NCBI GenBank assembly: GCA_937898415.1
Contig: CALDLA010000010.1
Span: 1-64,000, forward strand
Length of the DNA stretch: 64,000 nt
Source of the DNA: an uncultured Prevotellaceae bacterium
Lineage (GTDB): Bacteria > Bacteroidota > Bacteroidia > Bacteroidales > Bacteroidaceae
Direction of reading: 5' to 3'
In this document: positions 41,763-51,596 of the stretch, piece after piece
Layout: the number at the start of each line of letters is the position of its first letter
Position numbering within the stretch: position 1 is the stretch's first letter
Position numbers and translations under genes: made by a program
The notes under the pieces: model-generated
Told to the model about the DNA's origin: nothing
Seen by the model: only the letters and a program-made list of their open reading frames with translations
Database searches by the model: none

Positions 41763-43922
41763 ATGAACATTTTTGCAAATATCATAGCCGAAAGACTCAA
41801 CATTTCAGCGAAAAACGTTGATGGAACCATCGCCCTGATTGACGAAGGCTGCACCACACCCTTCATCGCCCGCTACCGCAAGGAGCGCACGGGAGGCCTC
41901 GACGAGGTGCAGATCAGTGCCATCAGCGACCAGTACGAACGACTGAAGGAGTTGCAGAAGCGCAAGGAAACCATCGTGAAGACCATCACCGAACAGGGAA
42001 AGATGACGCCCGAACTGGAGAAACGCATCGCCGATACGTGGGAGGCCACCACACTGGAGGATATCTACCTGCCTTACCGGCCAAAGCGCCGTACACGAGC
42101 CCAGATTGCCCGCGAACAGGGTTTAGAGCCGCTGGCTCTCCTCTTGCTCCGTCCGCAAAACTGCTCACCCGAGTCTGCAGCCCAGCCGTTCGTCGTAGGC
42201 GACGTTCCTGACGTCGCTGCCGCCCTCAAGGGTGCCCAGGACATCATCGCCGAACAGGTCAGCGAGGACGAGCGTTCACGCCAGATGGTACGCGGCGTAT
42301 TCCGCCGTACCGCCGTCATCACCTCAAAGGTGGTTAAGGCTAATCAGGACAAGGACGAGGCCCAGAAATACAGCGACTACTTCGACTGGCAGGAACCGCT
42401 GAAGCGCTGTACCAGCCACCGCCTCCTGGCTATGCGGCGAGGCGAGGCTGAGGGCATCCTGCGCCTGAGCATCGACCCCGTGAGCGACGATGAGTGCGTG
42501 GAACGTCTGCAACGCCACTATGTCCACGGACAGACACCCTGTGGCCGTCTGGTGGCCGAGGCCGTCGAGGGCAGTTACAAGCGCCTGCTGAAGCCCTCGA
42601 TTGAGACGGAGTTCTTTAATTTAAGCAAGGAACAGGCTGACGACGAAGCCATCCGCGTCTTTGCCGAGAACCTGCGCCAGCTACTACTTTCGGCACCTTT
42701 GGGTCAGAAGCGCGTCATGGGCATTGACCCCGGATTCCGCACGGGTTGCAAGGTCGTTTGTCTCGACGCCCAGGGCAACCTGCTGCACCACGAGGCCATC
42801 TTCCCCCACCCGCCTGTGAACCACCGCATGCAAGCCACAGTCCACGTCCAGCAGATGATAGCTGACTACCACATCGAGGCTATTGCCATCGGTAACGGCA
42901 CTGCCAGCCGCGAGACCCGAGCCTTCATAGAGGAAGTGCTTACCCAAAATTCCCATGAGCTCCATTCGCCCCATAATTCCCCTCAAGTCTTCGTAGTCTC
43001 CGAGGACGGCGCCTCCGTCTATTCTGCCTCAAAAACCGCCCGCGAGGAGTTCCCCGACGAGGATGTCACCGTGCGCGGAGCCGTCTCAATAGGTCGCCGA
43101 CTGATGGACCCGCTGGCTGAGCTAGTCAAAATCGACCCCAAGAGTATCGGCGTGGGACAGTACCAGCACGACGTTGACCAGACCAAGCTCAAGCAACAAC
43201 TCGACCAGACGGTGATGAGCTGCGTCAACTCTGTTGGCGTCAACCTCAACACCGCCTCTACCCACCTGCTGCAGTACGTGAGCGGACTGGGACCTGCACT
43301 GGCCAACAACATCGTCGACTACAGAAAAGAGAACGGACCCTTCCTGAGTCGTGCTCAGCTGAAGAAGGTACCACGCCTCGGCCCTGCCGCCTTTGAGCAG
43401 TGTGCCGGTTTCCTGCGCATCCCCGATGCCAAGAACCCGCTCGACAACTCCGCCGTCCACCCTGAACGTTATGCCGTCGTCGAACAGATGGCCCGCGACC
43501 AACAATGCTCCGTCGCCGACCTTATTAATAATAAGGAGAAGCGTCAGGCTGTCAACCTGCAGCAGTATGTCACAGCCGACATGGGACTGCCCACTTTGAC
43601 CGATATCATCAAGGAACTGGAGAAGCCAGGACGCGACCCGCGCGAACAGATAGAGGAATTACGCTTTGCCGACGGTATTGAGACCGTCGACGACCTCGTC
43701 GACGGCATGGAATTGCCTGGCATTGTGACCAACATCACCAATTTCGGTGCTTTCGTCGACATCGGCGTCCATCAGGACGGTCTCGTCCACATCTCACAGT
43801 TAGCCAACAAGTACGTCAAAGACCCCAATCAAGTCGTCAAGCTCCACCAGCACATCCGCGTCCGTGTCCTTGAGGTCGACCGTCGCCGCAACCGCATCTC
43901 GCTCACTATGAAGGGACTCTGA
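41763..43922 (+). CDS. tex: Tex family RNA-binding transcription accessory protein
   Basis: A 719-residue nucleic-acid-binding protein. In order: N-terminal HTH-like region (IDEGCTTPFIARYRKERTGG), helical core, YqgF/RuvC-like domain (VMGIDPGFRTGCKVVCLD, about residue 320), helix-hairpin-helix units (YVSGLGPALANNIVDYRKEN, LKKVPRLGPAAFEQ), and a C-terminal S1 domain (GIVTNITNFGAFVDIGVHQD). A short segment NSHELHSPHNSPQ (DNA about 42950-42990) interrupts the loop before VFVVSEDGASVYSASKTARE and looks like another repeat-derived insert. Start at 41763 follows from the promoter. Confidence 0.94.
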   Translation: MNIFANIIAERLNISAKNVDGTIALIDEGCTTPFIARYRKERTGGLDEVQISAISDQYERLKELQKRKETIVKTITEQGKMTPELEKRIADTWEATTLEDIYLPYRPKRRTRAQIAREQGLEPLALLLLRPQNCSPESAAQPFVVGDVPDVAAALKGAQDIIAEQVSEDERSRQMVRGVFRRTAVITSKVVKANQDKDEAQKYSDYFDWQEPLKRCTSHRLLAMRRGEAEGILRLSIDPVSDDECVERLQRHYVHGQTPCGRLVAEAVEGSYKRLLKPSIETEFFNLSKEQADDEAIRVFAENLRQLLLSAPLGQKRVMGIDPGFRTGCKVVCLDAQGNLLHHEAIFPHPPVNHRMQATVHVQQMIADYHIEAIAIGNGTASRETRAFIEEVLTQNSHELHSPHNSPQVFVVSEDGASVYSASKTAREEFPDEDVTVRGAVSIGRRLMDPLAELVKIDPKSIGVGQYQHDVDQTKLKQQLDQTVMSCVNSVGVNLNTASTHLLQYVSGLGPALANNIVDYRKENGPFLSRAQLKKVPRLGPAAFEQCAGFLRIPDAKNPLDNSAVHPERYAVVEQMARDQQCSVADLINNKEKRQAVNLQQYVTADMGLPTLTDIIKELEKPGRDPREQIEELRFADGIETVDDLVDGMELPGIVTNITNFGAFVDIGVHQDGLVHISQLANKYVKDPNQVVKLHQHIRVRVLEVDRRRNRISLTMKGL

Positions 43923-44005
43923 CCCCGTTGGATATTTCGATTACATTCAAAATCTGTAAAATTAGCATAAAATCTGTAAAAACAAAGAAGTAACGTTCCC
44001 AAGGC

Positions 44006-44036
44006 TTGGCACTTTGGAGAAAAAAGACTATCTTTG
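44006..44036 (+). promoter_or_regulatory. promoter for the cupin-to-mnmE gene run
   Basis: TTGG at 44006-44009 and TATCTTTG at 44029-44036, spacing 19 bp, about 24 bases before the ATG at 44060. Confidence 0.75.
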
Positions 44037-44059
44037 TCTGCTAAAAAACGAACAAGACA

Positions 44060-44554
44060 ATGAAAAAGATAATGCGCTCGGCTTTGCCGCTTGGCTCAGC
44101 TAGGAATTGGATGCTTGCAGCCACCTTTATTTGCGGCGCATGTGTACTGACTTCCTGTAGGGAGGCTCGCAGTCAAGACAATCCTGCACAACAGGTACAG
44201 AGTACTGAACTGATTCGCACCAGCCAGAGTTGGGACGGCGTGGAGCTGCCCGACTACTTTCAGGGACGGCCTGAGCTGGTGGCTGTGAAGTATGTGTTCC
44301 CAGCCGGAAAGAAGTTGGGCTGGCACCACCATCCCGTGATGAACTACGGAATACTAGTACAGGGTGAGCTGACCATCATCGGACAGGACGGCAAGGAGAA
44401 AGTGGTCCATGAGGGCGAGCCCGTCGTAGAGATGGTGAACACCATCCACCACGGCGAGAACCGCGGTCAGAAGGACGTCATCCTCTACATGTTCTACCTC
44501 TCGCAGAAAGACTTGCCCCTCGCCGTGCAGCATCCTGAAATTCCACTGGAATAG
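44060..44554 (+). CDS. cupin-domain lipoprotein
   Basis: A 164-residue protein with a long basic N-terminus, a hydrophobic stretch and a lipobox (CVLTSCRE). The mature part is a single cupin: KLGWHHHPVMNYGILVQGEL holds the metal-binding His cluster and Glu-equivalent region, and VEMVNTIHHGENRG the second motif. Single cupins bind a metal and a small ligand; the substrate is not evident. It begins a run of five plus-strand genes spaced by 0-27 bases. Confidence 0.8.
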   Translation: MKKIMRSALPLGSARNWMLAATFICGACVLTSCREARSQDNPAQQVQSTELIRTSQSWDGVELPDYFQGRPELVAVKYVFPAGKKLGWHHHPVMNYGILVQGELTIIGQDGKEKVVHEGEPVVEMVNTIHHGENRGQKDVILYMFYLSQKDLPLAVQHPEIPLE

Positions 44555-44571
44555 CAACAGAATAAACAACA

Positions 44572-45723
44572 ATGAGAAATAGCAGAATAATCATTTCACT
44601 ATTGGCTGTGCTGATGGCCATACCTGCAACTGCCCAGAGACGGAAGGCAGCTGTCAGGAAGAAGGTCGTACCTGTAGTTGAATTGTCGAAAGAAGAACAG
44701 AAGTTTGAAGAGATGCTGGATGCCACCCAGCAGGTCATGTTCATTGACAGCGTCGTAGTTGACAAACAAGATTTCCTTGACTTGTATAACCTTACTTCTG
44801 AGGCTGGTACTGTTACAACCTTCAACCGGTTCTTCAATAGTGATGGACAGCCATACTCCACGGTTTACGTTAATCAGTTGGGCAATAAGTGTTGGTATGC
44901 CAATGACGGGCAGCTCTATACGTCTGACAAACTCGGCAACCAGTGGAGCGAGCCTATGGGCCTTGACGGGCTTGGGCACTTCCAGCGTGCCAACTATCCC
45001 TTCATGCTCTCTGACGGAACAACGCTCTATTTCGCTGCCATCGGCGATGAGGGATTAGGCGGACTCGACATCTACGTGTCACGCTATAATTCCGAATCAG
45101 GGAAATATTTGTTAGCCGAGAATCTCGGACTGCCGTTCAACTCTGATGCCAACGACTACATGTATGCTGTCGACGAGTTCAACGGCATTGGCTATTTTGC
45201 CACTGACCGTCGCCAGCCAGAAAATAAGGTGTGTATATACACATTCATCCCCAATCAGAAGCGCATCACCTACTCGACAGATGAAATGGATAAGGCCACC
45301 ATTCGCAGTCGTGCCAAAATTGATTGTATTGCCGACACATGGGGCGACGGTGCGCTGAGACTCGAAACGCTCGACCGCATTAACAATGCTGGTCGCAAGC
45401 CGAGGGAGAGTCGGCAGGAGAAGGCGAATGACTTCACTTTTGTCATCAACGATTACATTACGTATACAAGTTTGTCTGATTTCCGTAATAAAGAAAATCG
45501 AAACCGTGCCAGCAAGCTTAATAACATGCGCAAATCATACGAAGAGCTTAGTGTCAATCTTGAGAAGATGCGCATCTATTTCTCTACGAAGGCAGACATC
45601 AGCGAGAGGACAAGCCTGAGAACGGAAATACTCGGCTATGAGCAGGAATTCTATCAGTTAGAGAGCGACATTCACCAACTGGAGAAAGCCATTCGTTATG
45701 CCGAGCTACAAGTGCTGCAATAA
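44572..45723 (+). CDS. exported PD40-type beta-propeller protein
   Basis: A 383-residue protein with a signal peptide (IISLLAVLMAIPATAQ) and a basic segment after it. The middle has propeller-blade motifs as in TolB/PD40 repeats (YPFMLSDGTTLYFAAIGDEG, DDYMYAVDEFNGIGYFATDR-like blade). The C-terminal 100 residues form a coiled coil (SKLNNMRKSYEELSVNLEKM). Similar proteins occur next to OmpA-like domains in Bacteroidetes, but none is here. Function unknown; periplasmic or outer-membrane associated. Confidence 0.7.
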   Translation: MRNSRIIISLLAVLMAIPATAQRRKAAVRKKVVPVVELSKEEQKFEEMLDATQQVMFIDSVVVDKQDFLDLYNLTSEAGTVTTFNRFFNSDGQPYSTVYVNQLGNKCWYANDGQLYTSDKLGNQWSEPMGLDGLGHFQRANYPFMLSDGTTLYFAAIGDEGLGGLDIYVSRYNSESGKYLLAENLGLPFNSDANDYMYAVDEFNGIGYFATDRRQPENKVCIYTFIPNQKRITYSTDEMDKATIRSRAKIDCIADTWGDGALRLETLDRINNAGRKPRESRQEKANDFTFVINDYITYTSLSDFRNKENRNRASKLNNMRKSYEELSVNLEKMRIYFSTKADISERTSLRTEILGYEQEFYQLESDIHQLEKAIRYAELQVLQ

Positions 45724-45750
45724 AAAAACAAACCCTTAAATTTCTTGCCT

Positions 45751-46629
45751 ATGAAAACGAAAAGATCATTCCCGGAGTCCGAGCTCATCATCAATGCTGA
45801 CGGATCATGCTTTCACCTGCACCTGAAGCCGGAGCAATTGGCTGACAAGGTGATCCTTGTCGGAGACCCGGCACGTGTTAACACTGTTGCTGACCACTTC
45901 GAGTCGCGTGAGTGCGAGGTCAGTAGCCGCGAGTTTCACACCATTACTGGAACCTACAAGGGTAAGCGAATCACCTGTCAGAGCCACGGTATCGGATGCG
46001 ACAACATCGACATTGTCGTCAACGAGCTTGACACGCTGGCCAACATCGACTATGCCACCCGTCAAGAACGCGACGAGCACCGTTCGCTGACGATGGTTCG
46101 AATCGGCACCTGTGGCGGCCTGCAACCATTTACGCCGACAGGCTGTTTCATTGCCAGCGTCAAAAGCATTGGTTTTGACTGTCTGCTCAACTATTATGCT
46201 GGGCGTAACGTCGTCTGCGACATCCCGATGGAAAAGGAGTTCTGCGAGCACATGCAGTGGGATCCCATCAAGGGGGCTCCGTATGTAGCCATAGCCGATG
46301 CTGACCTCATTGACCAGATAGCCCAGGATGATATGGTGCGCGGCTATACCATTTCGTGTGGTGGGTTCTATGGCCCGCAAGGCAGGATGCTGCGTGCCGA
46401 CGTTGCCGACCCCAAGCAAAATGAGAAGATTGAGTCGTTCGAATACGAGGGGATGAAGATTTGCAACTTCGAGATGGAATCGTCGGCCCTTGCCGGGCTT
46501 GCTTCGCTGCTCGGTCATCGCGCCATGACCTGCTGCATGGTCATCGCCAACCGTTATACCCAGGAAATGAACACGGAATACAAGAACTCTATTGACACGC
46601 TTATCCAAAAAGTCCTCGAACGAATCTAA
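45751..46629 (+). CDS. udp: uridine phosphorylase-like nucleoside phosphorylase
   Basis: Phosphorolysis of a nucleoside (probably uridine) to base and ribose-1-phosphate. The family motifs are VGDPARVNTVADHF (phosphate site), TITGTYKGKRITCQSHGIG, VRIGTCGGLQP and the ribose/base site FEMESSALAGLASLLGH. 292 residues from the ATG at 45751; an ATG two codons earlier is possible. Uridine specificity is inferred from the length and the Bacteroidetes context, and other pyrimidine or purine nucleosides remain possible. Fourth-to-last gene of the run that ends with mnmE. Confidence 0.85.
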   Translation: MKTKRSFPESELIINADGSCFHLHLKPEQLADKVILVGDPARVNTVADHFESRECEVSSREFHTITGTYKGKRITCQSHGIGCDNIDIVVNELDTLANIDYATRQERDEHRSLTMVRIGTCGGLQPFTPTGCFIASVKSIGFDCLLNYYAGRNVVCDIPMEKEFCEHMQWDPIKGAPYVAIADADLIDQIAQDDMVRGYTISCGGFYGPQGRMLRADVADPKQNEKIESFEYEGMKICNFEMESSALAGLASLLGHRAMTCCMVIANRYTQEMNTEYKNSIDTLIQKVLERI

Positions 46630-46647
46630 CCCAAAATTTATACCATT

Positions 46648-48138
46648 ATGGACCAAATTACACTTTACACACTCATCGCAGTAGTCGTGCTACTGCTATT
46701 CTTGTTTCTTTTCATCTCTTACGTCAAGGCACCGCCCTCGTTTGCATACATCATTTCGGGACTCTCTTCCCAGCCCCGTGTACTTATCGGAAAGGGTGGA
46801 TTCCGAGTCCCCTTTCTCGAGCGTCTCGACAAGGTATATCTCGGACAGATTACTGTCGACATCAAGACCGAGGAGAGCGTACCCACCAACGACTTCATCA
46901 ACGTCGATGTGGATGCTGTTGCCAAGATTCGCGTCACGCCCAACTCTGAAGGTACGCGCCTGGCTGCCAAGAACTTCCTGAACATGGAACCCAACGAGAT
47001 TGCTGAGCAGCTACAGGACTCGCTACAGGGTAACATGCGTGAAATTATCGGTACGCTCGACCTCCGTTCGCTCAACACCGACCGCGACGGTTTCTCTGAC
47101 CAGGTAATGCAGAAGGCGCAGCCCGACATGGCAAAACTGGGTATCGAGATTATTTCTTGTAACATCCAGAACGTCACTGACCGCGAAGGACTCATCAAGG
47201 ACCTCGGTGCCGACAACACGGCAAAAATCAAGAAGGACGCCGCCATCAACCGTGCCGTTGCTGAACGCGACGTGAAGATTGAGACGTCAAAGGCCGACAA
47301 GGAGGCCAACGATGCCCGCGTAGATGCCGACACTGCCATTGCTGTCAAGAACAACGACCTGGCCCTGAAGCGTGCCGCCCTGAAGCGTGAAGCTGATACG
47401 GCCCAGGCTGATGCCGATGCCGCCTACGCCATCCAGCAGCAGGAACAGCAGAAGACCATCAACATCAAAACCGTCGAGGCTGAGATTGAGAAGACCAAGC
47501 GCGAGCAGATTCTCTCGAAAGAGCAGATTGAAATCAAGATGAACCAGCTGGCTGCTGAGGTTGAGAAGCAGGCCGATGCTGATAAATATAAGGTGGAGAT
47601 TGATGCTGCCGCCGACCTCGAACAGCGCAAGCGTGTGGCTGAGGCTCAGAAGTACGAAGCTGAACAGCGCGCACTGGCTCAGAATGCCGAGTCTGATGCC
47701 GCCCGCTACCGCTTAGAGCAGGAAGCCATCGGTATCAAGGCCAAGGGTGAAGCCGAGGCTTACGCCATCCAGAAGAAGGGTGAGGCCGAAGCATTGGCAA
47801 TGGATAAGAAGGCCGAAGCCTATAAGAAGTACAACAACGCCGCTGTTGCCCAGATGATGATTGAGATTCTGCCGCAGATTGTCGAGAACGTCGCCAAGCC
47901 CATCTCAGCCATTAAGGATGTCAACATCTACAGCGCCGACGGCGGTGGTGTCAGTTCGCTTAGCGGCAACGTGCCCGTGGCCATCAAGCAAGCCTTCGAC
48001 GTGCTCAAGTCAGCCACTGGCGTCGATATGGCCGACATTATGAAGGCTGGCAGCATCGAAGCCGTCACCACGCGCAATGTCAACCTCAACGACAAAGCCG
48101 CCGACGCCCTCGGCAACATCGTCAAGGACAAAAAGTAA
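46648..48138 (+). CDS. flotillin-like SPFH protein
   Basis: A 496-residue membrane scaffold protein. One N-terminal membrane helix (LIAVVVLLLFLFLFISYV) is followed by the SPFH/band 7 domain (about 35-215) and a long Ala/Glu/Lys-rich coiled coil with the flotillin pattern (KGEAEAYAIQKKGEAEALAM). Flotillins organise membrane microdomains and form large oligomeric cages. No partner NfeD gene is adjacent, although flotillins often have one. The stop codon directly abuts the mnmE ATG. Confidence 0.92.
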   Translation: MDQITLYTLIAVVVLLLFLFLFISYVKAPPSFAYIISGLSSQPRVLIGKGGFRVPFLERLDKVYLGQITVDIKTEESVPTNDFINVDVDAVAKIRVTPNSEGTRLAAKNFLNMEPNEIAEQLQDSLQGNMREIIGTLDLRSLNTDRDGFSDQVMQKAQPDMAKLGIEIISCNIQNVTDREGLIKDLGADNTAKIKKDAAINRAVAERDVKIETSKADKEANDARVDADTAIAVKNNDLALKRAALKREADTAQADADAAYAIQQQEQQKTINIKTVEAEIEKTKREQILSKEQIEIKMNQLAAEVEKQADADKYKVEIDAAADLEQRKRVAEAQKYEAEQRALAQNAESDAARYRLEQEAIGIKAKGEAEAYAIQKKGEAEALAMDKKAEAYKKYNNAAVAQMMIEILPQIVENVAKPISAIKDVNIYSADGGGVSSLSGNVPVAIKQAFDVLKSATGVDMADIMKAGSIEAVTTRNVNLNDKAADALGNIVKDKK

Positions 48139-49557
48139 ATGACAGTTCCCGTCACCACTCACCACTCACCATTAACGAGTGGAGATACCATCTGCGCCCC
48201 CGCCACCGCCATCGGGGGCGCACTTGCCGTTATTCGCGTCTCTGGTCCTGCCGCCTTCTCCATCGTCAGTACCCTCTGTTCGCTGTCCTGCGCCGCTGCA
48301 GCCGCCAACACCGTTCACTTCGCCCGTCTCACAGCCCCTGTTTCCAGCGCATCTCCGTCGGACGAATTGTCGGGCGAAATCATCGACGAAGCCCTCGTCA
48401 CCGTTTTCCGCGCCCCTCACAGCTACACAGGCGAAGACTCCGTAGAAATCTCCTGTCACGGCTCTACTTACATCGTTCGCCGTATCCTCGACCTCCTCAT
48501 CCAGAACGGCTGCCGCATGGCCCGCCCAGGTGAGTTTACCCAGCGCGCCTACCTCAACGGCAAGCTCGACCTCAGTCAGGCCGAAGCCGTCGCCGAACTC
48601 ATCGCCTCCACCAACCGTGCCACCCACGACATCGCCATGAGTCAGCTACGCGGACACTTCTCATCCGAACTGAAGACACTCCGCGACCAGCTCCTCAAGC
48701 TCACCTCCCTCCTCGAGCTTGAACTCGACTTCTCCGACCACGAAGACCTCGAATTTGCCAATCGCTCCGAACTCCTCGCACTCGCCCAGAAGATTGAAGC
48801 CCGTATCACCTATCTCGCACAAACCTTTGAAACGGGACAGGCCCTCAAGCAAGGTATACCCGTCGCCATCGTCGGCAAGACAAACGTAGGCAAAAGCACC
48901 CTCCTCAATCAACTCGTTGACGACGAGCGGGCCATAGTTTCCGATATCCACGGCACTACGCGCGATACTATTGAAGAAACGATGGAAATCAATGACATAC
49001 AATTCCGCTTCATCGACACAGCCGGACTTCGCGAAACCACCGACGAAATAGAGCGAATCGGTATTCAGCGCACCTACGCTGCCATCGACAAGGCCCGCAT
49101 CGTGCTCTGGCTCTTCGACACACCCCCCACCGCCGCCGACATCTCCGACATGACCGCCCGCTGCTCAGGCCGCGCACTCCTCCCCATCCTCAACAAGACC
49201 GACCTCCATCCCGTATGTTGCGATTTCATCACAACCCACCCCATCATCCCCATCTCCGCCAAGCACGGCCAGGGCCTCTCCACCCTCAAGTCTGCTATCT
49301 ACCAAGCCGCCGACATCCCCACCCTCTCCTCCAACGACGTCATCGTCACCAGTGCCCGCCACTATGACGCCCTCATCCGCGCCCATCACAACCTCCAGCA
49401 CGTTCTCGACGGTCTCAGCATCAACTTATCCGGCGACCTCCTTTCCGAAGACCTCCGCCTCGTCCTCGCCGACCTCGCTGAGATAACCGGCGAAGGCCAG
49501 ATTACCCCCCAAGAAACCCTCAACAATATCTTCTCCCACTTCTGCGTGGGCAAATAG
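48139..49557 (+). CDS. mnmE: tRNA modification GTPase MnmE
   Basis: With MnmG it makes the 5-carboxymethylaminomethyl modification of wobble uridine in tRNA. N-terminal folate-binding domain (GGALAVIRVSGP, HSYTGEDSVEISCHG, RPGEFTQRAYLNGKLDLSQA), G domain with GKTNVGKSTLLN, DIHGTTRD, DTAGLRET and NKTD, and the C-terminal CVGK with the catalytic Cys. 472 residues, normal. The first residues (VPVTTHHSPLTS) come from a TCACCACTCACCACTCACC repeat at 48151-48170 and are not conserved. A recombinase gene lies behind its 3' end. Confidence 0.95.
   Translation: MTVPVTTHHSPLTSGDTICAPATAIGGALAVIRVSGPAAFSIVSTLCSLSCAAAAANTVHFARLTAPVSSASPSDELSGEIIDEALVTVFRAPHSYTGEDSVEISCHGSTYIVRRILDLLIQNGCRMARPGEFTQRAYLNGKLDLSQAEAVAELIASTNRATHDIAMSQLRGHFSSELKTLRDQLLKLTSLLELELDFSDHEDLEFANRSELLALAQKIEARITYLAQTFETGQALKQGIPVAIVGKTNVGKSTLLNQLVDDERAIVSDIHGTTRDTIEETMEINDIQFRFIDTAGLRETTDEIERIGIQRTYAAIDKARIVLWLFDTPPTAADISDMTARCSGRALLPILNKTDLHPVCCDFITTHPIIPISAKHGQGLSTLKSAIYQAADIPTLSSNDVIVTSARHYDALIRAHHNLQHVLDGLSINLSGDLLSEDLRLVLADLAEITGEGQITPQETLNNIFSHFCVGK
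48145..48176. repeat. short tandem repeat at the start of mnmE
   Basis: TCACCACTCACCACTCACCA, a three-copy heptamer-type repeat translated as the non-conserved N-terminus of MnmE. Similar simple repeats lie at 3195-3250 and 55685-55712. Confidence 0.6.
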
Positions 49558-49874
49558 AAGCATATAACGTGTTGAAAATCAATTAGTTACAAATTTCTTA
49601 AAAAACAAATTTTAAATTATCAACAAAAGTACAACTACCTTATTATCAATGAATTACGCTTTTTAAGTTTATTAAAAAACGTCTAATTTTAGGAACTTTT
49701 TCTACCCTCTAGGAAATTAATAATTTGCATAAAACAACCCAAAAACGAATCCAATAGCATTAAAATCGGCCGTAAAACACAAGTTTTCACAATAATCATC
49801 GACTCTATTCCTACTCAATATGACTCTTGTGGACTTATATTATTATTAGTCACACTAAGGTGACTAAAATTATT
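49558..49874. other. AT-rich intergenic region after mnmE
   Basis: About 317 bases, very AT-rich, with no gene. It holds an 8-bp inverted repeat next to the following gene and no clear promoter box. As it separates mnmE from a recombinase gene, it may contain an attachment-site junction. Confidence 0.5.
49846..49867. promoter_or_regulatory. inverted repeat, possible operator of the HTH gene
   Basis: TTAGTCAC and GTGACTAA with a 6-base spacer, perfect dyad, ending 7 bases before the ATG at 49875. The position suits autoregulation by the HTH protein. Confidence 0.5.
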
Positions 49875-50468
49875 ATGAGTAATTACAAGCATTTCAAACA
49901 TTACTACGATCCTTACGATAGTTTGGATGTAGAGTGGCAGAATGTTGTGTCGAAGGGACATCTCACAATCAGTGAGGTCGTGTCACTTTCCGGCTACACA
50001 AAAAGCTACGTTTACCGTCTGGTAAAAGACGGCATAATTCCATGTATGAATGGAAAGAGTGGTAAACAGGTCAGATGGATTGACTTCATCCATTGGTATT
50101 CACATCTACCGGAGACACCCGCCTCCCCCATCGGCGAGGCATCGTTCTCCATCGCTGGCTTGATAAAGCTAACAGGCATGGGAAGATGCTGGCTGTTAAA
50201 GTTAGTGACGAGATACGGTGTCAGGTCATACAATGTCGGCTGGCTCAAACGCTATAACAAGGAAGACGTTATGTCAGCCTGGGCGGAAGCATCATGTTAT
50301 GTCAAGCCATGGCTTAGTATCGATGAAGCAATGATGATTATCGAGACAGACAGGAAAGCACTGTTTCGGGCTGTTGCGCAGAACATTGTGCATATCAGGC
50401 ACGACAAAGGGGTTCTCTTATTCAATGCTCATGATTTAAAAAGATGGAAGGAGGATTGCTATGAATAG
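49875..50468 (+). CDS. excisionase-like protein with three helix-turn-helix modules
   Basis: A 197-residue DNA-binding protein. Three similar winged-helix/excisionase motifs follow each other: LTISEVVSLSGYTKSYVYRL, SIAGLIKLTGMGRCWLLKLV and SIDEAMMIIETDRKALFRAV. Single-module versions are excisionases (Xis) that direct a recombinase; three in one chain is unusual. It overlaps the recombinase gene by 8 bp, and so both are coexpressed. The start at 49875 follows the inverted repeat; a start at 49827 would run through it. Confidence 0.7.
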   Translation: MSNYKHFKHYYDPYDSLDVEWQNVVSKGHLTISEVVSLSGYTKSYVYRLVKDGIIPCMNGKSGKQVRWIDFIHWYSHLPETPASPIGEASFSIAGLIKLTGMGRCWLLKLVTRYGVRSYNVGWLKRYNKEDVMSAWAEASCYVKPWLSIDEAMMIIETDRKALFRAVAQNIVHIRHDKGVLLFNAHDLKRWKEDCYE

Positions 50469-51555
50469 GGTCACTATAAGAACAAAGAAAAAGAGCAAAG
50501 GGACCATGTTGTCCGTGTTCTTAGAGTATAATCCTGCCTTTGTCAATCCGAAGGGCGAGGAAGTCAGGTATGAATTCCTGAACCTGGAGAAATACGTGAA
50601 CCCGATTAGCGACATCGAGAAACATCACAATGAAATAATCGACGAGATTGCAGAAGCAATCCGGTGCGACAGGTATATGCGAATGGTGAAGAAGGAGTAT
50701 TCTTTCCTGCTGAAAGACCAGCTAAACAGTAGTTTCCTGGATTATTTCCACGACTGCTGTGAATACTATGGTATCAAATACTACTGTAGTTACAAACACT
50801 TCAAAAGATTCTGTAACAACGAATGCTCTTTCAAGGATCTGTCCGTGAGCCTTTGCGAAAAGTTCTCCAAGTTCATCTTCAAGGAAAGATGCTGGAAAAA
50901 GACGGGTAAACTTAAACATAATACAGCGGTGGCATATCTGAATGCCTTCCTGTCGGTTGTTGCACTTGCATATAAGGACGGAATACTCCAGAACGACATA
51001 ACCGCTGACGTTAAGAGAATCCACTGGAACCATGACACCAAGAAGGAGTATCTTGAAGAAAGTGAGATACAGCAGTTGGAGAAGGTGGACTACTCAGAAA
51101 ACCCGATGGTAAAACAGGCTGCACTCCTGTCTGTTTACACGGGTCTAAGGAGGGCAGACATTATCAATCTTGAATGGAAGGACATTAACCTCCGATACAA
51201 GAACAAGTCAAGTATATGCCTGACTATCCGTAAAACGAAAACGGTTGTCAGTCTGCCTTTGTCAACATCGGCAACAAGACTGCTCCGTACAATAAGCAGG
51301 GATGGTCCTCGCGTATTTCCTGGTCTTACAGAATTCATGCTGAACAAGGAGGTTCCGTTGCTGGTGGAGAAGGCAAAGATTGACAAGCACATAACCTTTC
51401 ACTGCTTCAGGCATAGCTTTGCAATGGCTTTGCTAAACAAAGGTACGGACATCTATACCATTGCCAAACTGATGGGACATAGATCTGTTACTAGTACTCA
51501 GGTTTATGCCAAACTATCAGATGAACAATTGCGCAAGGCTATTCATAGATTATAG
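50461..51555 (+). CDS. tyrosine recombinase / integrase
   Basis: A 364-residue site-specific recombinase. N-terminal arm-type region (about 1-90), SAM-like core-binding domain (about 95-190), and the catalytic domain with Arg in YTGLRRADIINLEW, Lys in TIRKTKTVVSLPL, HCFRHSFAMAL (His and Arg), His in MGHRSVTST and the nucleophile Tyr in QVYAKL. All six catalytic positions appear intact, so it should be active. It belongs to the Bacteroidetes integrase type found on conjugative and mobilisable elements. No transfer genes are nearby, so the element is either very small or a remnant. Confidence 0.92.
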   Translation: MNRVTIRTKKKSKGTMLSVFLEYNPAFVNPKGEEVRYEFLNLEKYVNPISDIEKHHNEIIDEIAEAIRCDRYMRMVKKEYSFLLKDQLNSSFLDYFHDCCEYYGIKYYCSYKHFKRFCNNECSFKDLSVSLCEKFSKFIFKERCWKKTGKLKHNTAVAYLNAFLSVVALAYKDGILQNDITADVKRIHWNHDTKKEYLEESEIQQLEKVDYSENPMVKQAALLSVYTGLRRADIINLEWKDINLRYKNKSSICLTIRKTKTVVSLPLSTSATRLLRTISRDGPRVFPGLTEFMLNKEVPLLVEKAKIDKHITFHCFRHSFAMALLNKGTDIYTIAKLMGHRSVTSTQVYAKLSDEQLRKAIHRL

Positions 51556-51563
51556 TATGTAAC

Positions 51564-51590
51564 AACTCTTTCTTGGAGAGAGTTTTTTAA
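51564..51590 (+). terminator. terminator of the recombinase gene
   Basis: Stem AACTCTTTC/GAGAGAGTT with a TTG loop and one G-T pair, followed by TTTT, nine bases after the stop codon. Confidence 0.85.
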
Positions 51591-51596
51591 ATGAAA